Source of the DNA: Pseudomonadota bacterium | GTDB taxonomy: Bacteria; Pseudomonadota; Alphaproteobacteria; Sphingomonadales; Sphingomonadaceae | Length of the DNA: 36,005 nt | Reading direction: 5' to 3' | Assembly: GCA_023445495.1 (NCBI GenBank) | Contig: JAEXLC010000251.1 | Coordinates: forward strand, 1 to 36,005 | Shown here: positions 23,176 through 31,516 of the stretch, one piece after another | Layout of the letters: each line of letters starts with the position of its first letter | How positions within the stretch are numbered: the stretch's first letter is position 1 | The notes under the pieces: generated by a model | The model's input: the letters and a program-made list of their open reading frames with translations, nothing else | Told to the model about the DNA's origin: nothing | Database searches by the model: none | Made by a program: the position numbers and the translations under genes

Positions 23176-25300
23176 TTAATAGTTGAAGCTCAGCGCGACG
23201 CTGACGTTGCGCGGCGCCGCATAATAGGCCTGGCCCCACATTAGGCTGCCGAGATATTTCTCGTTGCCGACATTGCGCACATTCACGCTGGCGCGGACCT
23301 TGTCGACCAGGCGAACGCTGGCCATCAGGTCGACCACGGCATAGCTGGGCTGGCGCAGGATCACGTCGCCGGTGACGATGCCGTACGCCTGGACGCCGCT
23401 ATCGGCATAGGTGATGTCGCCTTGCCAGCGCAGTTGCGCGCCGAGCTTCAGGTCGTTGAGCTGCGGCACCGTATAGGTGGTGGCGAGCTTGAGCGTGCGG
23501 CGCGGCAGGAAGGTACGCGCAGGGTTGCCGGCCTCGTCCTCGATCTTGAGGCCGGTATAGCCGCCGCTGATCGACCAATTGTCGGTCACCTTGCCGGCCA
23601 GCTCGATCTCGAAGCCCTTCGAGGTCGTGTCTACGCCGGTATAATAGCTGTCGCCCGCGCGGCACGGATCGGTGGCGGCGCAGGTGCCGGCAAAGGCCGC
23701 CAGCCCCTTCTGCTTCGCACGGAACAGCGAAGCGGTGGCGTAGAGCCTGCCGCCGAACCACTCGCTCTTGATGCCGCCCTCCAGGCTGCTGCCCGCCGCC
23801 GGATCGAGCCGCTGGCCGCTTACCAGGATCTCGCTCTGCGGATTGAAGATGTCGGTATAGCTTGCATAGAGCGAGACGTTCGGGGTCAGGTCGAACAGCG
23901 CGCCGACATAGGGGCTGACCTTGCTGTTCTTGCGCGACTGATCGGTGCCGTAGGAATCGCCCAGCGATTCCAGCCACATCGCACTGACGCCGACCACGGC
24001 CTTGAGCCGGTCGGAGAAGTTGAGGTGCGCGGCGCCATAGGCGCGCTTCAGCCGGTCCGAGTAATCGGCGGCGAGATATTCGCCCGGATAGCTCGGCTCG
24101 GGGATCGCGACCTGGCCCAGGCTGAGCACCGGGGGGTAGTCGATCGCGTCGAGCGAGAAATTCTCCCATTCGTGCACATCGGTGCGGCCGCTCGACACGC
24201 CGAACGCCAGCTGATGCTCGCGGCCGAACAGCTTGACCGGGCCCGAGACGTAGAAATCGCCGAGATACTGGTCGTAGACCGACGGATAGATGCCGGCCAT
24301 GCCGCCAAGGCCGAGCCCGGTCGTCCTGTCCGGATTGCCATAGGCGTAGAGCAGCTTCGCTTCGTAGCTGAGGCGGCGATAGGTGGCGATCGTCTTGGCC
24401 GACCAGCCGCCGCCAATGTCATAGGCGAGCTCTGCGAAGGCGGTCTGATCGAGCGTGTTCCAATAGGTCCAGTCGGCCGCGGTCGAGGCCGAGCGGGCAT
24501 AGGGGATGCGGGTACCGTCGGTATAGCTGAGCGGCAGCGAGCCCCACATCACGCCCGAGGCGTCATTGTCCTGGCGGCTATAGCCGGCGGTGAAGGTGAG
24601 ACCGTCGAGGATCTTCGCCTCAACCGTTGCGCCGAACACGTCGCGGTTGACCCGGTTATAGGCCAGGTAATTGTCGCCTTCCTGATGCGCATAGACCAGG
24701 CGGACGCCGATAGTGTCGTTGAGCGGCACCGAGACATCGCCCTCGGCGCGCCAGCTGTTCCAGCTGCCGTAGCGGATGCTGGCACCGGCCTTGCGTTCGT
24801 CGAGCGGGCGCTTGCGGACATAGTTGATCGTGGCCGACGGATTGCCGATGCCGGTCATGATCGCATTGGCACCGCGGATCGCCTCGACCCTGTCGAACAG
24901 CGCGGTGTCGAGGTCGCCGAACTGGATGCCGGCGACCAGCGGCATGCCGATCCCGTCGAACTGGAAATTGGTGATGTCGAAGCCGCGCGTTGAAATAGGT
25001 GCGGTCGGTCTCGACCCGCTCGACATTGATGCCGACGGTCTGGGTGAGCAGGTCGTTGACGTTGTTGAGCGCGAAATCGTCGATGCGGGTGCGATCGATG
25101 ATCGTGATCGACTGCGGGGTCTCCTTCGGCGTGAGCGACAGGCCGGTGGCGGAGGGAGTCTTCTGCTCGACCGTGCCGGTGACGACGATCTCGTCGCGTG
25201 CCTTGTCCTGATCGTCCTCGCCATCGGGACCATGCGCCCAGGCGGCCGAGGGCAGGAGCATGGCGCCAGCGAGCAATGCGCCACTGAAAAAGCTGTTCAT
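23176..25300 (-). pseudogene. TonB-dependent siderophore receptor, interrupted by a frameshift
   Basis: Outer-membrane receptor for ferric siderophores, about 708 residues if the frame is restored. The start MNSFFSGALLAGAMLLPSAAWA is a signal peptide; a TonB-box-like DEIVVTGTV and plug (PQSITIIDRTRIDD) follow in one frame. At about 24984-24989 (plus strand GCCGCGCGTT) the frame is lost: the conserved N-A-R-G-F-D of the plug needs two more bases, consistent with loss of one GC unit from a GCGCGC run. From there the other frame encodes the rest of the plug and the whole barrel to the C-terminal aromatic (ALSFNY). So the gene is either broken, phase-variable at the repeat, or affected by a sequence error. 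It heads an operon with DUF3649, PepSY and DUF3325 genes. Confidence 0.85.
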
Positions 25301-25348
25301 CCCGGTTCCCCAGAAGCGGATCGTTCGGGGGCTCGTTAGGGAAGGTAA

Positions 25349-25369
25349 TATTGCGAGTCAATCGCATTA
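25349..25369 (-). promoter_or_regulatory. Candidate Fur box upstream of the siderophore receptor
   Basis: On the minus strand the site reads TAATGCGA, TTGAC, TCGCAATA: TGCGA and TCGCA are a perfect inverted repeat with 5-nt spacing, and the flanks extend it to 8 nt with one mismatch. It resembles the AATGCGA..TCGCATT type of Fur site. It lies about 50-70 nt before the receptor ATG, where iron repression would be expected. Confidence 0.5.
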
Positions 25370-25390
25370 GCGAAAGCGTGTGTTCCTTGC

Positions 25391-25422
25391 ATGAAAATGG
25401 GGGAGCGGCTTGCCGCTCCCCC
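25391..25422 (-). terminator. Rho-independent terminator of the large TonB receptor gene
   Basis: An 11-bp perfect GC-rich stem (25399-25409 with 25412-25422) and, on the minus strand, a following ATTTTCAT. It lies 24 nt after the receptor stop and separates it from the next operon. Confidence 0.85.
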
Positions 25423-25445
25423 AGGAATTGCCCCTTGAGGGACGA

Positions 25446-28400
25446 TCAGAAGTCGACCTTGGCGCCTACCCGGAAATAGCGGCCAAGGGCGTTCGGACCG
25501 GCCCAGGCCGGGTTGTAGCCGTAGAGGCCGTATGCCGCGGTGGGATCGAAGGGCGGCTTCGTGTTGAGCAGGTTGAGCACGTTGAGATAGATTGAGAACT
25601 GGTCGCTGATCTTCTGCGATGCCGTCATATCGACATTCCAGACCGCCTTGGAACGGCAGGCATAGGGCGAGCCGTCGGTATAGGCCTTCGAACCCGTCGC
25701 GATCGCGCTTGCGCAGTCCCCCGGCTCGCCGCCGAAGTCGACGCGGGCGACGTCATAGCCCGAGGTGTAATAGGCCGTCACCGACAGGATGGTGCTGCCC
25801 AGATCCAGCGTGTTCTGCCAGCTGGCGCGCCAGCGCGGCGAGCCCGAGCAGGAGGTGGTGTTGCACGGGCTCAGCGTGCCCTCATATTCCTGCGCCTTGC
25901 CGGGCTTGCCCGTGGTCGGATCGACCGGCGTCAGGTGGTTCTTGTTGAGATACGAGGCTTCGAACGCGCTAATCAGCCTGATGCCGTCGGTGAGCTTGAA
26001 GTTCGCGTTGGCGCCCAGGTCGATACCCTCGACCAGCTGCTGGTTGGCGTTGGCATAGGAGGTTTCGATGAAGCCGATATGCGGCAGCGCATTGGGGAAC
26101 TGCTGGTCGCGCAGGCCCGGGCGGACGGTGAAGCCGGGAATATTCACGACGCCGTTGTTCGCATAATATTGCTCGACCGCAGGTCCGGAGTCGGTCACGC
26201 CGACGATCAGGTCGCGAACCTTGATCCGCCAGAAATCGACAGTGAAGCTGACGTTGCGGATCGGCTCGAAGATGAAGCCTGCGGTGATGCTCTCGGACCG
26301 CTCCGGCTTCAGGTTCGGATTGCCCTTGTTGACCAGCCCGACCGAGAAGGACGTTATCGCGTAGTTGTTGTTGCCATGCGCCGTGCAGAATGCCGGCTGG
26401 CTGCCGCAGAAGCTTTCGCCGCCGATGGTCACATAGCCGGTGGTCGGCAGGCCGAACGCCTCGTTGAAGCTCGGGATGCGGAAGCCCTTCGACCAGGTGC
26501 CGCGCACCGCTACCTGCGGAATCGGCGTGAACTTCGCGCCGACCTTGGGCGAGAAGTTCTTCTGGCCGGTCGAGTAGGAGTCGTAGCGGCCCGACAGGTT
26601 CATCTCGAACTGCTTGACGATCGGCGCATCGATTTCACCGAATGCCGAGAAGACGTTGCGATTGCCCGAGGTGCCCACCGAATTGATGCCGTAATAGCGA
26701 TCATAGGGATGCGCGTCGTTCTGCGGATTGGAACTCGGCGCGTCGATCGATTCATGGCGATAGGCGAGGCCCGCTGCCACCTGGAGATCTCCGCCCGGCA
26801 GCGTGAAGAGCGTGTGGGTTACGTTGCCGGTCGCCTGCCACAGATTGGACTCCGAGATGGTCGTCTGGGTCGGCATGATATAGTCCCAGACGTCCTGGGG
26901 CGTTGCGTTCGGGTTGCTGAAGTTGAACGTCCCGCGCGCAGCGGCATCCATGATCCGCTGCGGGATCATGTAGTTGGCCTGCACGCGGCGCAGCCGGACG
27001 TTCGAAGCGGTGAAATTGGCCGAATAGTTCCAGCCCTCGGCAATGTCTCCCGACATGCCGATGGTGCCGCGTAGTGACCGCGATTTCGGCTCGTCGGTGA
27101 CCGGTCGATCCGGCGTGAAGAACAGCTGGGCGGTCTGCCCCGCCGCCGCATAGGGATTATAGGGGTTGAGCGTGCCGTTGGCGGCGCTGCAGCCGGTGCC
27201 GACGCCGTTCGGGGTGCCGATACCCGTCGCGCAGACATGGACCGGAAGGATCATCTCATAGACCGCCGCATCGCCGATCGGCGGAGTCGGCTGGCCGATG
27301 AAGCTGTAGGGTGCGGCCGAGGCGAAGCTGCTCGTCTGGTAGAAATTGGCCTGGGCATAGAGCTGGTGATGCGCGCCGATATTGGCGGTGAAGCGCGCCG
27401 ATGCGCCGATACGCTCGATTTCCGGCTGGAGCATCCGGTAGGCGGCGACGTTGTTGACCTCGCAGACGCGGCCGTCCGCCGGGGCGAGCGTCGAAGCGGC
27501 GATCTGGGCTGCCGTCAGCTGGATCGGCGAGAAGCGCCCGCACCCCAAGGCCGTGTTGAGCTGCGAGAAGCGTCCGGTGCCGGTATCCGATCCCGGCGTG
27601 GTGACGGGACGCGCATAGGCGATGCCGGGCGCATCGAAGAATGTCCGGGCCCTGCCGTTGGCGCTGACGCCATTGTAGTTGCGGTTCTGCAGGCAGACGC
27701 CGTCGGCCTTGCAGATCCTGCTCCAGTCGGCGGTGTTGAACGGATAGTCCAGGTCCCGCGCCCAGAGCGCATCCTGCTTCTGATATTCGCCGCTGACGTA
27801 GAAATTGAAGCCCTGATCGTTAAGATCGCCAAAGCCCCAGGTGGCGTCGAACCGGCGCTCGCCGGCGTCGCCGCGCTGGGAAATGCCGGCGGATGCGTTG
27901 AGGTGGAGACCGGTCACCTGCTTCTTGGTGATCACGTTGATCACGCCGGCCACCGCGTCCGCGCCATAGGTGGAGGAAGCGCCGTCGCGCAGCACTTCGA
28001 TACGATCGACGATTGCGCTGGGAATGGTGTTCAGGTCGACGAAGTTGCGCTGGCCGTCGTCCGCAAGCGGATAGGGGGCCATGCGCAGACCGTCGAAGAT
28101 GGTGAGCGTCGCCTGTACGGTCAGGCCACGCAGCGAGATCGCCGTGGCGCCGGAGGCGAAGTTGTTGCCGTTGTTCCAGCCCGCGGTGATCGTGCCGGCA
28201 TTGCCGGCCGAGACGCGCTGCAGAGCCTCGGAAACGGTATTGAGGCCGCGCTCTTCCAGCGTCTGGGACGAAAGCACGGTGACCGGCGACGGCGTTTCGG
28301 CATTGGCGCGGCGGAACAGCGAGCCGGTGACGACGATCGCTTCGCCGCTATTCTCCTGCGCGGCGGGCTCGGTGGGTGCCGTGGCGCTGTCCTGCGCGGG

Positions 28401-28508
28401 CGGCGCGGCGGTTTCCTGCGCATGGGCCGGCATCGCGATCAGCATGGCGCCGCACAGCGCCGTGGAGCCCCGCAGGAAGCGAGTCATGGTCTTGGTTCGA
28501 TTTAACAT
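25446..28508 (-). CDS. TonB-dependent receptor, large, substrate unknown
   Basis: A 1020-residue outer-membrane receptor. Residues 1-31 form a signal peptide (MLNRTKTMTRFLRG, hydrophobic core, PAHAQ). After an Ala/Pro/Gln-rich linker, GEAIVVTGS acts as TonB-box region, the plug follows (SPVTVLSSQTLEERG to about 200, with RIEVLRDGASSTYGADAVAGVIN), then the 22-strand barrel ending in FRVGAKVDF. The length and the type of plug match the large sphingomonad receptors used for carbohydrate or peptide import rather than siderophores; the ligand cannot be named. No Fur-like site is seen upstream. Start ATG 28508 has AAAGGG 6 nt upstream; an ATG seven codons later is possible. Confidence 0.92.
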   Translation of the reverse strand: MLNRTKTMTRFLRGSTALCGAMLIAMPAHAQETAAPPAQDSATAPTEPAAQENSGEAIVVTGSLFRRANAETPSPVTVLSSQTLEERGLNTVSEALQRVSAGNAGTITAGWNNGNNFASGATAISLRGLTVQATLTIFDGLRMAPYPLADDGQRNFVDLNTIPSAIVDRIEVLRDGASSTYGADAVAGVINVITKKQVTGLHLNASAGISQRGDAGERRFDATWGFGDLNDQGFNFYVSGEYQKQDALWARDLDYPFNTADWSRICKADGVCLQNRNYNGVSANGRARTFFDAPGIAYARPVTTPGSDTGTGRFSQLNTALGCGRFSPIQLTAAQIAASTLAPADGRVCEVNNVAAYRMLQPEIERIGASARFTANIGAHHQLYAQANFYQTSSFASAAPYSFIGQPTPPIGDAAVYEMILPVHVCATGIGTPNGVGTGCSAANGTLNPYNPYAAAGQTAQLFFTPDRPVTDEPKSRSLRGTIGMSGDIAEGWNYSANFTASNVRLRRVQANYMIPQRIMDAAARGTFNFSNPNATPQDVWDYIMPTQTTISESNLWQATGNVTHTLFTLPGGDLQVAAGLAYRHESIDAPSSNPQNDAHPYDRYYGINSVGTSGNRNVFSAFGEIDAPIVKQFEMNLSGRYDSYSTGQKNFSPKVGAKFTPIPQVAVRGTWSKGFRIPSFNEAFGLPTTGYVTIGGESFCGSQPAFCTAHGNNNYAITSFSVGLVNKGNPNLKPERSESITAGFIFEPIRNVSFTVDFWRIKVRDLIVGVTDSGPAVEQYYANNGVVNIPGFTVRPGLRDQQFPNALPHIGFIETSYANANQQLVEGIDLGANANFKLTDGIRLISAFEASYLNKNHLTPVDPTTGKPGKAQEYEGTLSPCNTTSCSGSPRWRASWQNTLDLGSTILSVTAYYTSGYDVARVDFGGEPGDCASAIATGSKAYTDGSPYACRSKAVWNVDMTASQKISDQFSIYLNVLNLLNTKPPFDPTAAYGLYGYNPAWAGPNALGRYFRVGAKVDF

Positions 28509-28836
28509 TGTCAGCCCTTTTGTTGGTGGGCCGCGGCGGTGCCCGTACTCGGGTCACGCGGTGGCGGGCCACTCCCTCTTTCGCTCGCGCGGCGGGCTGC
28601 ATCGCGCTCCGGTCAATTCCGTCGAGAATGCCTGCTGACCCGATTGCCCAGGCGTTAGCCCGCAGCCTGCCCCGCTGCGCCGCCTCCCGATCCGGAGGGC
28701 AGGCACGTGGGCGAAGTTGCGGGCGGGGCGGGACGGTTTCCCGCGTTAAGCGATCGAAATGGCGCTGGCTGCGACCAAAGCCGCCATTGCGGGATCGGCG
28801 GGCGGGGAGCCGGCAAAGGGAAGGGGAAGACAATGC
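28509..28836. other. Intergenic region upstream of the large receptor gene
   Basis: No gene is supported. The region must contain the receptor promoter on the minus strand, but I see no clear -35/-10 pair or operator. It is GC-rich throughout. Confidence 0.35.
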
Positions 28837-28859
28837 GGGCCCGGTGCACTGCCGGGCCC
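28837..28859 (-). terminator. Hairpin after the Cys-repeat gene
   Basis: GGGCCCGG (28837-28844) pairs with CCGGGCCC (28852-28859) around a 7-nt loop. On the minus strand a weak T-rich stretch (ATTGTCTTCC) follows, so it probably terminates the small gene ending at 28873. Confidence 0.55.
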
Positions 28860-28872
28860 GAGGGAAAGGGAA

Positions 28873-29079
28873 TCAGGCCGGCTTGGCGCCCGCCGTTCCG
28901 CACTTCACGAACTTGCCCTTGCCGTCCTTGCAGCGTGTCGCCTTGGCGGGGGCGGCGGGCTTGGTGGGGCATTTGACGAACTTGCCATGGCCATCGCGGC
29001 ACGGCGCCGCCGCGATCGACGGCGTGGCCGCGGCGAACATGGCAAGCGAGGCGCCGGCGATCATCAGGTTCCTGAACAT
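28873..29079 (-). CDS. Small exported protein with two CxDGxGKFVKC repeats
   Basis: A 68-residue protein. A signal peptide (MFRNLMIAGASLAMFAAATPSIAA) is followed by two near-identical units, CRDGHGKFVKC and CKDGKGKFVKC, joined by a Pro/Ala/Lys linker, and a short tail. Each unit has Cys residues spaced by nine, suitable for a disulfide or for metal binding. I do not recognise a characterised family. The start at 29079 is preferred since GGAG lies 9 nt upstream; in-frame ATGs at 29085 and 29094 are alternatives. It is most likely periplasmic. Confidence 0.7.
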   Translation of the reverse strand: MFRNLMIAGASLAMFAAATPSIAAAPCRDGHGKFVKCPTKPAAPAKATRCKDGKGKFVKCGTAGAKPA

Positions 29080-29308
29080 GGGCATCTTCTCCATTTGAGG
29101 AGAATCAAGGCTGCGCCTTTCCGCCTGACGGACGCTTCTCCTCGGGATGAACTTTTGGCAATATTCGTGCTCACGGGCGGCAAAGATGATTCGATAATTT
29201 CGGCGCGCCCGCGACACATCCTGGCGCAGGGGTAATTGCATAGCGACGAGGTAGGAATAAGCTGACGACTCGTTGAGCGTGCTTTCCCCTTATCGAGGGA
29301 GATACCGA

Positions 29309-29839
29309 ATGCCCGAGAATGGCCTCTTCGACCCGTCGCTTCCTACCCTGACGATCTATGATCGTGCCGACCGCCCTGCGCGTGGCCTGCTTGCCCATGC
29401 CGGGCAGATCATCGAGCTTGGCGCGGGGGGCGGCGGTCGCAATCTCTGGGCCGCGCGCCTCGACGAGGCGGTGCGGCTCACCGAGCGCCCGGTGATCCTG
29501 GTCGCGCATGGCATCGGCTGCTTCGCCGTGACCTGGTGGGCGCGGCTGTCGCCGGCCTCCTATGTCGAGAAGGTCGCCGGCGCCGTGTTCGTCCGGCCGC
29601 TGGGATCGGCGGTGGCGGCGTCGCCCGACCAGCTGTTCGCCGGCCCCAGGCTGCGGATCGCCTTCCCGTCGATCCTGGCGGATACGGGAGCGGATGCCGC
29701 GGCGCTGGCGCGGGACTGGGGCAGCCGCTTCCTCGATTCGACGCCGGTGCGCTCGATCGGCGATCTGCTCGCTTCGCTGCGCGGCGAGCCCGAAGCGGAG
29801 CCCGGCACCGAGCCTCGGCTGCTCAGCCTGGCGGGCTGA
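29309..29839 (+). CDS. RBBP9/YdeN-like alpha/beta-fold protein without nucleophile Ser
   Basis: A 176-residue compact alpha/beta-fold protein. PVILVAHGIGCFAVTWWARL (spread over 72-91) matches the nucleophile-elbow region VAHSLG of RBBP9/YdeN hydrolases, but Ser is replaced by Gly (HGIG). The later TGADAAALARDWGSRF also fits the family, although the usual C-terminal His of GHIN-type is not seen. It is therefore probably not an active serine hydrolase, perhaps a binding protein. The ATG follows GAGGGAGA by 6 nt. It lies upstream of the manganese riboswitch and its gene on the same strand, but there is no sign that they are functionally linked. Confidence 0.65.
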   Translation: MPENGLFDPSLPTLTIYDRADRPARGLLAHAGQIIELGAGGGGRNLWAARLDEAVRLTERPVILVAHGIGCFAVTWWARLSPASYVEKVAGAVFVRPLGSAVAASPDQLFAGPRLRIAFPSILADTGADAAALARDWGSRFLDSTPVRSIGDLLASLRGEPEAEPGTEPRLLSLAG

Positions 29840-29910
29840 ACCACAAAAGGCTGGATTCCGGCAGGCGCATGCCCTAGGGGCCGCGCTGTGCTGCTTCGCG
29901 CAGCAACTCG

Positions 29911-30020
29911 CTATTTGGGGAGTAGCCAGCCGCGCATCGCGCGGGCTCCCGCGTCAACATACTTGGTCGAGAGGCCATGGCGCGGGAGGGACGGGAACAC
30001 CGTTCGGGCGAGACCAATGG
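29911..30020 (+). promoter_or_regulatory. yybP-ykoY manganese riboswitch
   Basis: The conserved parts of this riboswitch class are present in order: TTTGGGGAGTAGCC (29914-29927), the internal CAACATACTTGG (29955-29966), and CGAGACC (30009-30015). TTGGTC (29963-29968) pairs with GACCAA (30012-30017). The class senses Mn2+ and often precedes UPF0016 and other Mn exporter genes, as here. Downstream, CTCCG (30074-30078) can pair with CGGAG (30086-30090) and cover the ribosome-binding site of the gene, so control of translation is likely. Confidence 0.85.
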
Positions 30021-30097
30021 CGTCGCATCTCCGCTCTTGCCGGGCGGGGAGGTGCGATGTCGCTGGATTTCGTCTCCGTCCGGCCCGGAGTATTCCC

Positions 30098-30670
30098 TTG
30101 TTCGAAGCTTTCTTCAGCTCCACCGCGCTGGTCGCGCTCGCCGAGATCGGCGACAAGACCCAGCTGCTCGCCATCCTGCTCGCCACGCGCTTCAAGAAGC
30201 CGGTGCCGATCATCCTCGGCATCCTGGCGGCGACGCTGGCCAATCATTTCCTCGCCGCGCTGGTCGGCTCCGAAGCGGCCCAGCTGCTCCAGGGGCAGTG
30301 GTTCCGCTACCTGATCGCCGCCTCGTTCATCGCCATGGGGTTGTGGACTCTGATCCCCGACAAGATCGACGATCTCGAGGACAAGCCGGCGCGGTTCGGC
30401 GCCTTCCTGACCACCGCGATCGCCTTCTTCCTGGTCGAGATGGGCGACAAGACCCAGCTCGCCACCGTCGCGCTCGGTGCCAAGTTCCACAATGTCTGGG
30501 CCGTGACCGCGGGTACCACGCTGGGCATGATGCTCGCCAATGTGCCGGCGGTCTTCCTGGGCAACGCGCTGCTGCAGCGGGTGCCGCTCAAGCTGGTGCA
30601 CGGGATTGCCGCCGCGCTGTTCCTTGCGGCGGGCTTCTGGATGCTCGGCGAGACTGCGGGCTGGTTCTGA
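30098..30670 (+). CDS. UPF0016 (GDT1/TMEM165) family Mn2+ exporter
   Basis: A 190-residue inner-membrane protein made of two homologous halves with six helices. Both family signatures are present: ALAEIGDKTQLLAILLATR in the first half and LVEMGDKTQLATVALGAKF in the second; the acidic E-x-G-D-K motifs bind the cation. Bacterial relatives (MneA-type) export manganese, in agreement with the Mn2+ riboswitch in its leader. The start is a TTG at 30098 with GGAG 7 nt upstream; no ATG gives the right N-terminus, and the open frame further upstream runs through the riboswitch. A terminator follows at 30721. Confidence 0.9.
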   Translation: MFEAFFSSTALVALAEIGDKTQLLAILLATRFKKPVPIILGILAATLANHFLAALVGSEAAQLLQGQWFRYLIAASFIAMGLWTLIPDKIDDLEDKPARFGAFLTTAIAFFLVEMGDKTQLATVALGAKFHNVWAVTAGTTLGMMLANVPAVFLGNALLQRVPLKLVHGIAAALFLAAGFWMLGETAGWF

Positions 30671-30720
30671 GCGCTTCCTACATCGCAGGCGGCGCGACTC
30701 GCGAAAGTACATAAAGTACC

Positions 30721-30752
30721 GGCCCGGAGCAGGTTTTGCGGGCCGCTATTTT
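30721..30752 (+). terminator. Rho-independent terminator after the UPF0016 gene
   Basis: GGCCCG (30721-30726) pairs with CGGGCC (30739-30744), followed by GCTATTTT. It lies 51 nt after the stop codon. Confidence 0.65.
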
Positions 30753-30829
30753 CCCTGTTTTCTCGGGAACGCGCCGCATCTCGCAACCTTGTTGCGCATG
30801 CGGGATCCTATTTTTCCACCGGGGTCAAA

Positions 30830-30857
30830 GAGCGGCCGGCCATAGGGCTGGCCGCTC
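30830..30857 (-). terminator. Terminator hairpin after the FixJ gene
   Basis: A 12-bp stem with one G-U pair (30830-30841 with 30846-30857) around an ATAG loop. On the minus strand TTTG follows. It lies 48 nt after the end of the response-regulator gene. Confidence 0.6.
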
Positions 30858-30904
30858 GACCGCAGCAGGCGAAATCCTACATTGCAAGGGGGAATGGCAG
30901 CGTC

Positions 30905-31516
30905 TCAGGCGCCCATCTCGGCGGTGAAGGTGACGCGCAGCGCCTCGGACAGGCTGCGCGCGCCGAGCTTCTGCATCAGGTTCGCGCGGTGGACTTCCAC
31001 CGTGCGCGGCGAGATGCCGAGATCATAGGCGATGGTCTTGTTCGGAAAGCCGGCGGCAAGCCCGTCGAGCACTTCGCGCTCGCGCGCCGAGAGGCTGGCG
31101 AGCTGGGTGCGCGCGGCATCGGTGCGCGTGGCGCTGTTGGCTTCGTTGGCGCGTTCGAACCCGTTCTCGATCGCGCTGAGCAGCTGATCGGCCTCGAACG
31201 GCTTTTCGAGGAAGTCGAAGGCGCCGTTGCGCATCGCCTTGACCGCGATCGTCACGTCGCCGTGCCCGGTCAGCACGATGACCGGCATGGTCACGCTACG
31301 CTCGTTGAGCTGGTGCTGGACCTGCAAGCCGTCCATCTCCGGCATGCGGATGTCGAGCAGGATGCAGCCCGGCTCGGCATTGCGCAGGTCGCGGAGGAAG
31401 GCGACGCCGGACGGCCAGGTGCGCACGGCATAGCCCGTCGTCTGCAGCATGAACCCGATCGAGTTCCTGACGCTGTCCTCGTCGTCGATGATATGTACCA
31501 GCCGGCGGTCGTTCAT
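30905..31516 (-). CDS. FixJ-family response regulator
   Basis: A 203-residue two-domain transcription activator. The receiver domain (1-120) keeps the acidic pair D11/D12, phosphorylation site D55 in LLDIRMPEMDG, T84 in VLTGHGD, and K105 in LEKPF. The C-terminal LuxR-type helix-turn-helix (about 140-197) reads LSAREREVLDGLAAG, NKTIAYDLGISPRTVEVHRA. It should be activated by the sensor kinase encoded directly upstream, whose stop it overlaps by 4 nt (ATGA). Target genes, which in FixJ systems often include a fixK-type regulator, are not in the window. Confidence 0.92.
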   Translation of the reverse strand: MNDRRLVHIIDDEDSVRNSIGFMLQTTGYAVRTWPSGVAFLRDLRNAEPGCILLDIRMPEMDGLQVQHQLNERSVTMPVIVLTGHGDVTIAVKAMRNGAFDFLEKPFEADQLLSAIENGFERANEANSATRTDAARTQLASLSAREREVLDGLAAGFPNKTIAYDLGISPRTVEVHRANLMQKLGARSLSEALRVTFTAEMGA

